The notes under the pieces: model-generated
Told to the model about the DNA's origin: nothing
Databases searched by the model: none
The model's input: only the letters and a program-made list of their open reading frames with translations
NCBI GenBank assembly: GCA_903919165.1
Contig: CAIXHJ010000170.1
Coordinates: 1-5,352, forward strand
Length of the DNA stretch: 5,352 bases
Reading direction: 5' to 3'
Origin: an uncultured Holophagaceae bacterium
GTDB lineage: Bacteria; Acidobacteriota; Holophagae; Holophagales; Holophagaceae
Position numbers and translations under genes: made by a program
Shown: positions 1-5,201 of the stretch, piece after piece
Numbering within the stretch: position 1 is the stretch's first letter
How the letters are laid out: each line of letters begins with the position of its first letter

Positions 1-59
1 AGCTCATCGCCCCCGGCCTCCTTCGAGACGCCGAGCACTTCGTAGTAGTCGCGTTTCAT
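1..59 (-). CDS. dnaJ: DnaJ (Hsp40) co-chaperone, N-terminal 19 codons only
   Basis: Reading leftward from the ATG at 59, the translation is MKRDYYEVLGVSKEAGGDE, the start of the J domain of bacterial DnaJ (typically M-x-x-x-D-Y-Y-E-V-L-G-V). The gene continues beyond the left edge, so the HPD motif, the zinc-binding region and the C-terminal domains cannot be seen. DnaJ delivers unfolded clients to DnaK and stimulates its ATPase through the J domain, so its place downstream of grpE and dnaK on the same strand fits a chaperone operon. The distance to the dnaK stop is 499 bases because a repeat-bounded cassette lies between them. The only Shine-Dalgarno-like sequence (GAGGA, complement of 71-75) falls inside the cassette's outermost repeat unit, 11 bases from the ATG. 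Identity is secure despite the short length because the motif is highly characteristic. Confidence 0.93.
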   Translation of the reverse strand, partial: MKRDYYEVLGVSKEAGGDE

Positions 60-66
60 TTGAGTG

Positions 67-98
67 TTAGTCCTCAGTCTTCAGTCTTCAGTCTTCAG
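67..98. repeat. Left terminal heptad array (TTAG plus four 7-base units)
   Basis: After TTAG (67-70) come four tandem 7-base units: TCCTCAG at 71-77, then TCTTCAG at 78-84, 85-91 and 92-98. Aligned from the outer edge with the complement of the right array at 524-562, 30 of 32 bases match. The two differences are both C/T, one in the outermost unit and one in the second. The array sits between the end of the four-helix-bundle gene (stop at 105-107) and the dnaJ start (59). Confidence 0.9.
71..75 (-). promoter_or_regulatory. Putative dnaJ ribosome binding site inside a repeat unit
   Basis: On the minus strand GAGGA (75 down to 71) lies 11 bases before the dnaJ ATG. It exists only because the outermost heptad is CTGAGGA rather than the standard CTGAAGA. 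No other Shine-Dalgarno match is visible between it and the ATG. The spacing is slightly long, so function is inferred. Confidence 0.45.
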
Positions 99-104
99 GA
101 GCCG

Positions 105-483
105 TCATCGTTCGGGTCTGCTGGCTGATCTGGAGGTCTTGTTGAAAGCGTTGGCTAGTCCCGTGACCAACCGAGCCACTTCTTGTGACAACCCGATCAG
201 ACTCTCATTCTCGCCTAAAAAAGCCCAGCTGCTGGGCGAGGTCCAACTGGAATTCCAGCTCCCTGGCCGATCCCAGGGCCATGTCCACAAACCTCAGGAA
301 GTCTTTTTCACTCTGCCGGGCACACCCCTCGACCAGATTCGAGGGCACGGACACCGCAGATCGACGGAGCTGGGACGTCAAGCCGAACTGCTCCTCACGC
401 GGAAATGGTCTTGTAACCCTGTATACCTCCAGAACAAGCTCTCTCGCCTTCACGAAGGCCGACAACTGACGATGATCCCGCAT
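105..483 (-). pseudogene. Four-helix-bundle protein, S23/IVP family, one-base frameshift
   Basis: From ATG 483 the frame is open to a TGA at 205-207 (92 residues). The first 86 or so match the four-helix-bundle S23/IVP family closely: LSAFVKARELVLEVY, then FPREEQFGLTSQLRRSAVSVPSNLVEG near residues 27-53, then a GSARELEFQLDLAQQLG helix. The missing last helix is found in the +1 frame, ending at the TGA at 105-107 (LGENESLIGLSQEV and ARLVTGLANAF). The switch is at a run of six T on the coding strand (217-222). With five T the product would be about 125 residues, the usual family size. The start is supported by GGAGG (complement of 492-496) 8 bases upstream. Family members form small helical oligomers, occur in 23S rRNA intervening sequences and are related to the Avd accessory protein of diversity-generating retroelements. 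No reverse transcriptase or variable repeat is here, and the cellular role is unknown. The gene may be decayed, read through by slippage, or affected by a sequencing error. Confidence 0.85.
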
Positions 484-503
484 GATTCAAACCTCCACAA
501 TGC

Positions 504-522
504 GGGGGGCCAAAGGCCCCCC
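504..522 (-). other. Perfect GC hairpin in the leader of the four-helix-bundle gene
   Basis: GGGGGGCC at 504-511 and GGCCCCCC at 515-522 are exact complements around a 3-base loop, giving an uninterrupted 8-bp GC stem. It lies between the right repeat array and the ribosome binding site of the four-helix-bundle gene, only 7 bases from that site on the minus strand. No T-rich tract follows on either strand, so it does not look like an intrinsic terminator. A structural or protein-recognition role in the cassette RNA or DNA is possible but unproven. Confidence 0.75.
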
Positions 523-523
523 A

Positions 524-562
524 CTGAAGACTGAAGACTGAAGACTAAAGACTGAAGACTAA
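524..562. repeat. Right terminal heptad array (five 7-base units plus CTAA)
   Basis: Five tandem units CTGAAGA occupy 524-530, 531-537, 538-544, 545-551 (variant CTAAAGA) and 552-558, followed by CTAA at 559-562. This is the inverse complement of the left array at 67-98 with one additional unit. The CTA at 559-561 read on the minus strand is the TAG stop codon of dnaK, so the array begins exactly at the end of that gene. Confidence 0.9.
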
Positions 563-2424
563 TTGGGAGGGGCCGCTCCATCTTCTTCGCCATCCAGGGA
601 GGCCATCATCGCTTCGCTGGCAGCCAGCACGGCATCCGTAAGAAGGTTCTGCGCCTCCAGGAGTTGGGTCTCGCAGGCGCGCAGGGCATCGGCATCCTGG
701 GACGCCACCGCTTGCCGGGCCCTGAAGAGCACATCCCTCACAAGGGACTGCTGATCATCCGAAAGGTATTTCCCGCATTCGATGAAGCTCTTGTCGCAGG
801 AGAAGATCAACCCTTCGGCAGAGGCCATGTACTTCATGGCATCCCGCTTTTTCACGTCGGTTTCCGCATTGGCGATGGCCTCGCGAATCATGCGCTGGAT
901 CTCCAGCTCGGAAAGGCCGGAACTCGGCCGGATGCTCATGCCCTGCTCAAGCCCGGTCATGAGATCGCGGGCCGAGACCTTCACGATGCCATTGGAATCG
1001 ATGTCAAAGGCGACCTCGATTTGAGGCACGCCCCTCGGCAAGGGCGGAAGGTTGATGAGGTCGAAACGGCCCAGGCTCTTATTGTGCTCGGCCAGCTCGC
1101 GCTCGCCCTGAAGCACATGGATCTCCACCCGGCTCTGGTTGTCCGTGACGGTGGTGAAAGTACGGGCATCCCGGATGGGAATGGTGGCGTTCCGCTGGAT
1201 GATCTTCACGAACCCGCCGCCCTGAGTCTCGATGCCCAGCGAGAGCGGTGTGACGTCCAGAAGCACCAGATCCTTGATGTCCCCCTTGAGGACGGCGCCT
1301 TGGATGGAGGCCCCAAGGGCCACCACCTCGTCGGGATTGATGGTCCGATTCGGTTCCTTGCCGAAGAAGTCCCGGATCAGCCGCTGCACGAGCGGCATGC
1401 GCGTCTGGCCTCCGACGAGGATGATCTCGTCCACCTGCTTGGTGGTCTTGTCACCCTGTTCAAGCGCATCCTTGATGGGGAGGAGTGTGAGCTCGACGAG
1501 ATCCTTGACCATCTCCTCCAGCTGCTCGCGGGTGAGGGTAGCCTCCAGGTGTTGCGGCCCGCTGGCCCCCTGGGCGATGAAGGGCAGCCGGATGTCGACG
1601 CGATCCAACGTGGAGAGTTCGCACTTGGCCTTCTCGCTGGCCTCCTTGAGACGCTGGAGTGCCATGCGGTCGTTGGAAACGTCGATGCCGGTCTTCTCGC
1701 GGAAGTGCATGACCAGCCAATTCTGGATGGCCTGATCGATGTCCTCGCCGCCGAGGAAGGTATCACCGCTGGTGGCCAACACCTCGAAGACGCCGTCATT
1801 CATTTCCATGAGGGTGAAATCGACCGTGCCGCCGCCGAAATCGTAGATGCCGAGGATCTGCTTGATGCCCTTCTTGTTGAACCCGTAGGCCAGGGCCGCC
1901 GCCGTCGGCTCGTTGATGATGCGCTGCACGTTCAAGCCTGCGATCTTGCCCGCGTCCTTGGTAGCCTGGCGCTGGGCATCGTCGAAGTAGGCGGGCACGG
2001 TGATGACAGCATCCACCACTTCTTCGTGGAGGAAGGCTTCGGCCGCCTGTTTCAGGGAGCGGAGGACGATGGCAGAAACCTCGGGCGGCGCGTAGTCCCG
2101 CTCGCCGACCCGGAGCCAGGCGTCACCGTTGGGAGCGGCCACCACGGGAAAGGGCAGCCGGGAAATGGCTTCCTGCACCCTGGGTGCCTGAAAACGCTGG
2201 CCGATGAGCCGCTTCACGGCAAACAGGGTCCGCTGAGGATTGGTTACGGCCTGCCGCTTGGCAATATGCCCCACCAGCACATCCCCCTTGTCGGTGAAGG
2301 CCACGACAGAAGGCGTGGTGCGGCTACCCTCTCGGTTGGGGATGATGCGGGTATCGCCACCTTCCATCACACAGACGCAACTGTTGGTCGTGCCCAGGTC
2401 GATGCCGATCAGTTTGCCTGCCAT
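559..2424 (-). CDS. dnaK: DnaK (Hsp70) molecular chaperone
   Basis: This 621-residue protein is a full-length bacterial Hsp70, the cytosolic ATP-driven chaperone that binds exposed hydrophobic segments and cycles with DnaJ and GrpE. The ATPase domain (about 1-385) shows the signature IDLGTTNS at 8-15, the catalytic lysine equivalent K71 in VKRLIGQRF, NEPTAAALAYG at 171-181, the phosphate-binding loop YDFGGGTVDF at 194-203 and ILVGGQTRMP at 335-344. The interdomain linker DLVLLDVTPLSLGIET is at 385-400. The beta substrate-binding domain follows, with VEIHVLQGERELA at 433-445 and RGVPQIEVAFDID at 464-476, then a helical lid to about 610. The tail is short and acidic and ends GAAPPN. Small departures from the usual consensus (DFGGGTVDF where DLGGGTFD is common, SIRPSSGLSELEI where IQASSGLSEEEI is common) make it somewhat divergent but keep the key residues. 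The start has GGAG 8 bases upstream (complement of 2433-2436). The TAG stop coincides with the edge of the downstream repeat array. Confidence 0.97.
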   Translation of the reverse strand: MAGKLIGIDLGTTNSCVCVMEGGDTRIIPNREGSRTTPSVVAFTDKGDVLVGHIAKRQAVTNPQRTLFAVKRLIGQRFQAPRVQEAISRLPFPVVAAPNGDAWLRVGERDYAPPEVSAIVLRSLKQAAEAFLHEEVVDAVITVPAYFDDAQRQATKDAGKIAGLNVQRIINEPTAAALAYGFNKKGIKQILGIYDFGGGTVDFTLMEMNDGVFEVLATSGDTFLGGEDIDQAIQNWLVMHFREKTGIDVSNDRMALQRLKEASEKAKCELSTLDRVDIRLPFIAQGASGPQHLEATLTREQLEEMVKDLVELTLLPIKDALEQGDKTTKQVDEIILVGGQTRMPLVQRLIRDFFGKEPNRTINPDEVVALGASIQGAVLKGDIKDLVLLDVTPLSLGIETQGGGFVKIIQRNATIPIRDARTFTTVTDNQSRVEIHVLQGERELAEHNKSLGRFDLINLPPLPRGVPQIEVAFDIDSNGIVKVSARDLMTGLEQGMSIRPSSGLSELEIQRMIREAIANAETDVKKRDAMKYMASAEGLIFSCDKSFIECGKYLSDDQQSLVRDVLFRARQAVASQDADALRACETQLLEAQNLLTDAVLAASEAMMASLDGEEDGAAPPN

Positions 2425-2451
2425 GGGTGGAGCTCCAAGTGGGTGGTGTCC

Positions 2452-2457
2452 ATTATC
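2452..2457 (-). promoter_or_regulatory. Weak candidate -10 box upstream of dnaK
   Basis: The 88-base grpE-dnaK gap holds GATAAT on the minus strand, five of six matches to TATAAT, 27 bases before the dnaK ATG. No good -35 hexamer lies 16-18 bases upstream. A 10-bp palindrome, CATGATCATG, lies just upstream at 2468-2477. An internal promoter giving extra dnaK transcript is conceivable, but the evidence is slight. Confidence 0.2.
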
Positions 2458-2512
2458 GTACGGAGATCATGATCATGTATCCAGCACAAGCGTTGGAGCC
2501 AGCTAGGATATT

Positions 2513-3202
2513 CTAGAGCCTGTTCACCACCACCCGGGCGGCTCGAAGAAGCTGGCCCTTGAGGTTGAACCCCTGTTCGTAGATGGACGCCACCGCGCCG
2601 TCTGGAAGGCTCGGGTCGGTGAAGGTCGCAAGAGCCTCGGCATGGAGGGCATCAAAGGGATCGCCCACCTGGAGGGGGAGCTGCTCGACGTTGAGCCTGC
2701 GCAGGGCCTCAAGAAACTGCTTGCGAATGAGCTCCACCCCCGAGCGGAAGGAGTCCACGTCCTGGTAGGAAGCCCCAAGACCACGGTCGAAGTTGTCCAA
2801 CACGGGGAGTATTTCCAGCAGGATCTTCCGCTCGGTCTGCTCCACTGCGAGGGAGATGTCACGCTGGGCGCGGTTGCGGAAGTTGTTGAAGTCCGCGGCC
2901 AGCCGGCGATGCTGGTCCATCAGTTCGGACTCGCGCCGAAGGAGATCCTCCATCTGTAGCTCGGCCTCGGTGAGTGCGGATTCCAGATCCGCATTCCCAT
3001 TGGCTCCACCAGAATGTTGAGGGAGATCGGAGAGTTCCATCTCGGGCACCATCAGCGTGGGGTATTCCGAGGCCACCTCATCCGCGACGGACTGGAGGTC
3101 ACCTTCGAGGGGTTCGTCCAGGTTGAGATCCACCACATCATCAGATTCCCCAAGTGGGGTGATGGGTTTGGCATCCGGTTGCTGGGGGTTCTCGTTGGGC
3201 AT
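2513..3202 (-). CDS. grpE: GrpE nucleotide exchange factor
   Basis: GrpE releases ADP from DnaK and so resets the chaperone cycle; it acts as a dimer in the cytosol. From the ATG at 3202 the product is 229 residues. The first 75 or so are acidic and low in order (DDVVDLNLDEPLEGD), longer than in many GrpE proteins. A long helix follows (about 76-125) with the typical RRLAADFNNFRNRAQRD segment at 99-114 and ILLEILPVLDNFDRGL at 127-142. The C-terminal beta domain ends with the family signature IYEQGFNLKGQLLRAARVVVNRL at 207-229. The open frame extends upstream to an ATG at 3307, but that start would overlap the end of hrcA by 62 bases and add 35 residues unlike GrpE, so MPNENPQQ is preferred. 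No Shine-Dalgarno sequence precedes this ATG, which is odd. The gene lies 43 bases after hrcA and 88 before dnaK, in one operon. Confidence 0.95.
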   Translation of the reverse strand: MPNENPQQPDAKPITPLGESDDVVDLNLDEPLEGDLQSVADEVASEYPTLMVPEMELSDLPQHSGGANGNADLESALTEAELQMEDLLRRESELMDQHRRLAADFNNFRNRAQRDISLAVEQTERKILLEILPVLDNFDRGLGASYQDVDSFRSGVELIRKQFLEALRRLNVEQLPLQVGDPFDALHAEALATFTDPSLPDGAVASIYEQGFNLKGQLLRAARVVVNRL

Positions 3203-3208
3203 CGTGGA

Positions 3209-3214
3209 AGTATA
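3209..3214 (-). promoter_or_regulatory. Possible -10 box for a leaderless grpE transcript
   Basis: TATACT on the minus strand, five of six matches to TATAAT, ends 6 bases before the grpE ATG. Transcription from it would begin at or next to the A of the start codon and give a leaderless mRNA, which would fit the missing ribosome binding site. The best -35 candidates upstream match only three of six positions, so this is tentative. Confidence 0.25.
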
Positions 3215-3245
3215 AGCAGAAAGGCGATGGCTGGGTAATAGAGGC

Positions 3246-4295
3246 TCAGGATCGTTCCTGCCGATTCTGGACCTGCCGCGACCACCATCGCAACCCGCCC
3301 ATGACACGGCCGTAGTCCATTCGAAGCGGACCCATCAAGGCGAAGGTGACGAAACCTGCGGGTCCAAGGGCCACGGTCCTCACGGCTGTGGCCAGGGGCC
3401 AGGCTTCGAAATAGGGGTTTTCGGAGCCGAGAAGCAACTGAACGTCCTCGGAAGCCCGCCCAGCGAAGGCATTCAGGAGGCGGGCCAACCGCCCATGTTC
3501 CTCGAAAGCAGCCACCAGGTCGCGGAACCGGGCCAGATCCTCGAATTCGGGCAGTCCACCCATCCGGCCGAGGCCTGAGACCAACACCGGCGGATCGGAA
3601 GCACCGGGGTCTTCCGGCCATCGGCCGGCCAATTCCTGAAGGCGGAGGTGGATGGATTCACCTTCTCGCGCGCCAACACTCAACGCATCGAGCAGTCGGG
3701 ACCGCATCTCGGCCAGGGTCAGGCCAGCGAATTGAGCGGTGGCGTAGTTCCCGAGCTCGGTCAGGATGGTCTCGGAATGGTTCCAGGGATTCTCCATGAG
3801 GCGATGCTCGACTTCGCCCAGGCTGCCCACCCAGACCGCCACGAGTCGGCCCGGTCCGACGGAAACGAATTCCAGCCGAACCAGTCGACTATGGGTGAAC
3901 GGAAGAGGAAGGGCCACGCAGACCCCACCCATCACCTCCGCCAGGGTCCGACTGGCGTGGCGGGCCCAAGACTCCGGATCCAGATCCATGCCATCCAGAG
4001 TCACGGAAAGTCGCCCTTCCACGTCGGGATCGGGTGGCATCGTGTTCAACCAGCGGTCCACGTAGTACCGGTAGGCACGCTCCGTGGGGATGCGACCAGC
4101 CGAGGTATGCGGCTGGGCCACCATGGATTCATCCTCCAGATCCGAAAGCACATTTCGGATCGTGGCACTGGACAGCGTTTCCGGATACCGCTTGGCCAAT
4201 AGCCGTGATCCCACAGGCTCCCCCTCCTCAAGGTACGTCTCGATGAGGGTTCGCAGCACGGATTCGCCGCGGGGGTTGAGGTGGGGTTGGGCCAT
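3246..4295 (-). CDS. hrcA: HrcA heat-inducible transcription repressor
   Basis: HrcA is the dimeric repressor that normally binds the CIRCE operator and shuts off groE and dnaK operons until heat stress removes it. This 349-residue protein has the N-terminal winged-helix domain (about 1-75) with the family landmarks EEGEPVGSRLLAKRY at 23-37, LSSATIRNVLSDLE at 41-54 and QPHTSAGRIPTERAYRYYVD at 61-80. A GAF-like central region and the C-terminal dimerisation region follow, ending in a basic tail. Length is normal for the family. The ATG at 4295 has a modest AAGGGA 8 bases upstream, and the N-terminus aligns with known HrcA proteins. It is the first gene of the operon and diverges from the lipoprotein gene. 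No CIRCE-like inverted repeat (TTAGCACTC, 9 bases, GAGTGCTAA) is visible in its upstream region, so autoregulation may use a degenerate or different site. Confidence 0.96.
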   Translation of the reverse strand: MAQPHLNPRGESVLRTLIETYLEEGEPVGSRLLAKRYPETLSSATIRNVLSDLEDESMVAQPHTSAGRIPTERAYRYYVDRWLNTMPPDPDVEGRLSVTLDGMDLDPESWARHASRTLAEVMGGVCVALPLPFTHSRLVRLEFVSVGPGRLVAVWVGSLGEVEHRLMENPWNHSETILTELGNYATAQFAGLTLAEMRSRLLDALSVGAREGESIHLRLQELAGRWPEDPGASDPPVLVSGLGRMGGLPEFEDLARFRDLVAAFEEHGRLARLLNAFAGRASEDVQLLLGSENPYFEAWPLATAVRTVALGPAGFVTFALMGPLRMDYGRVMGGLRWWSRQVQNRQERS

Positions 4296-4321
4296 CCAGG
4301 AGATCCCTTCGGGGATGCCAT

Positions 4322-4327
4322 ACTATA
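4322..4327 (-). promoter_or_regulatory. Candidate -10 box for the hrcA-grpE-dnaK operon
   Basis: TATAGT on the minus strand matches TATAAT at five of six positions and lies 26 bases before the hrcA ATG, which would give a leader of about 20 bases. No good -35 hexamer is seen 16-18 bases upstream, and no sigma-32-type CTTGAA/CCCCAT pair. The same few bases are also the most AT-rich spot available for the divergent lipoprotein promoter. Confidence 0.4.
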
Positions 4328-4346
4328 CGGCACGCTCCCCACCCTC

Positions 4347-4351
4347 AGGAG
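4347..4351 (+). promoter_or_regulatory. Ribosome binding site fixing the lipoprotein start
   Basis: AGGAG lies 5 bases before the ATG at 4357. The open frame extends upstream, with in-frame ATGs at 4084 and 4315, but only the 4357 start places a signal peptide directly at the N-terminus, so this site decides the start. Confidence 0.75.
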
Positions 4352-4356
4352 ATCCC

Positions 4357-5199
4357 ATGCGTCCCTGGCTGCTGAACTCGATCCTGGCCCTGTCTCTTGC
4401 CTTCACAGTGGCCTGCAATCGCAAGAGTGAAGCCGCCATCCAGGCCGAGGAGGCCGCCAAGTCCGCCGAGGCCAAGGTTGCCCAGTTGGAGCAGCAGCTG
4501 GCGGACGCCAAGTCGGGCAAGGCCACGGGCGACGACGCCGAGACGGTCCAGCATCTCACCAAGTCCCAGGTGAAGGCCCTGGAACGGCAGGTCTCCGATG
4601 CGAAGAAGCGCGCCGAGGTCAAGAAGCAGGAAGCCCTCACCCTGGCCCAGACCCCGGCCGCCAAGGAAGCCCCCAAACCGGTGGTGGTGGAGGCCCCCGT
4701 AGGGACCAAGCTCGAGATCAGCCTGGCCCGGGAGCTGAGTACTGAGAAGGATCAGGCCGATGATACCTGGGAGGGCAGCCTAGCCACGGATGTGGTCCAG
4801 GACGGCAAGCTGGTTTGGAGTGCTGGCAGCCCCGCCCGTGGCGTTATCACCCAGAGCGCTGCAGCGGGCCGCCTGAGCAGCGGCCAGGGTGCCCTGGGCA
4901 TCCGTCTCACAGAGATCGCCGGGATTGGCATCGATACGGACACCCACGTGGTGGTGGCCACTGCCAAGGGCGAGCGCAACGCCAAGTACATCGGCGGAGG
5001 CGCGGCCCTCGGCGCTCTCATCGGCATCCTGGCCGACAACAAACACAAGAACGACCATGCCCTGGGTGGCGCCGCCCTCGGTGCCGCGGCAGGAACCGCC
5101 GTCGCCGCAGGAACGGCCGACACTGTGATCCGAATCCCTGCCGGCAAACCCATTTCCTTCAGTCTGACCACGGCGGAGAGAGTGACCTTGAGGAAGTAG
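4357..5199 (+). CDS. Predicted lipoprotein with coiled coil and glycine zipper
   Basis: The 280-residue product begins with a short lipoprotein signal peptide: MRPW, a hydrophobic stretch LLNSILALSLAF, then TVAC with cysteine 20 as the likely lipidated residue. Threonine at -3 is less common than leucine, so the lipobox is good but not ideal. Residues 26-95 are rich in A, E, K and Q and should form a coiled coil. An A/P-rich linker runs to about 115. A beta-rich region (about 117-203) follows. Then come two glycine-zipper segments, GGGAALGALIGI at 213-224 and GGAALGAAAGTAVAAGT at 237-253, which could form a membrane-inserting hairpin, and a final strand IRIPAGKPISFSL at 258-270. Proteins with an IPAG-type beta region around a glycine zipper are common as uncharacterised envelope proteins, so a periplasm-facing outer-membrane role is inferred. 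I do not recognise a specific gene. It diverges from hrcA and converges on prfA. Confidence 0.85.
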   Translation: MRPWLLNSILALSLAFTVACNRKSEAAIQAEEAAKSAEAKVAQLEQQLADAKSGKATGDDAETVQHLTKSQVKALERQVSDAKKRAEVKKQEALTLAQTPAAKEAPKPVVVEAPVGTKLEISLARELSTEKDQADDTWEGSLATDVVQDGKLVWSAGSPARGVITQSAAAGRLSSGQGALGIRLTEIAGIGIDTDTHVVVATAKGERNAKYIGGGAALGALIGILADNKHKNDHALGGAALGAAAGTAVAAGTADTVIRIPAGKPISFSLTTAERVTLRK

Positions 5200-5201
5200 G
5201 T

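Larger units (their letters stand above)
67..562 (-). mobile_element. Repeat-bounded cassette with a four-helix-bundle gene, IVS-like or miniature element
   Basis: About 496 bases between dnaK and dnaJ are bounded by inverted arrays of a 7-base unit: TTAG plus four units at 67-98, and the complement of TTAG plus five units at 524-562. Between them lie a GC-rich hairpin, a strong ribosome binding site and one gene of the S23/IVP four-helix-bundle family on the minus strand, with little spare DNA. Members of this protein family are known from intervening sequences in 23S rRNA genes, which also have complementary ends, so the architecture resembles such an IVS placed in an mRNA operon. There is no transposase and I see no clear target-site duplication, so any mobility would need proteins encoded elsewhere. 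The repeats, gene and position are seen directly. Calling it one mobile unit is inference. A locally grown repeat around a resident small gene is the alternative. Confidence 0.5.
4297..4356. repeat. 11-bp direct repeat flanking the divergent promoter region
   Basis: CAGGAGATCCC occurs at 4297-4307 and again at 4346-4356, start to start 49 bases apart. One copy abuts the hrcA start codon region and the other ends exactly at the lipoprotein ATG, where its AGGAG acts as the ribosome binding site. Between them lie a small inverted repeat, ATCCC-TTCG-GGGAT at 4303-4316, and the candidate -10 at 4322-4327. The repeat could be an operator pair or chance similarity around a ribosome binding site. Confidence 0.6.

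Noticed and set aside
62..70. GAGTGTTAG, resembling half of a CIRCE operator, just before dnaJ
   Set aside because: It matches 7 of 9 bases of one half-site, but no partner half lies 9 bases away on either side, and part of it is the cap of the repeat array.
67..98. CRISPR array
   Set aside because: The units are 7 bases long and directly tandem, without spacers.
105..483. Diversity-generating retroelement accessory gene (avd)
   Set aside because: The fold family is related, but there is no reverse transcriptase, template repeat or variable repeat in the window, and S23/IVP is the closer description.
504..522. Intrinsic terminator after dnaK
   Set aside because: The stem is strong, but no T tract follows on either strand.
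64..534. Plus-strand open frame of 156 codons across the cassette
   Set aside because: It runs through both repeat arrays and opposite the four-helix-bundle gene, has no good ribosome binding site, and has no recognisable protein features.
664..2472. Long plus-strand open frame of about 600 codons opposite dnaK
   Set aside because: It is a complement-strand shadow of the GC-rich dnaK gene. Its translation is low-complexity and matches no family I know, while the minus strand encodes full-length DnaK with all motifs.
3203..3307. Upstream extension of GrpE to the ATG at 3307
   Set aside because: It would overlap hrcA and add 35 residues unlike GrpE. The start at 3202 gives a normal protein.
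4084..4356. Upstream extension of the lipoprotein frame to ATGs at 4084 or 4315
   Set aside because: The extension from 4084 runs opposite hrcA, and both starts would bury the signal peptide. The ATG at 4357 has AGGAG 5 bases upstream.
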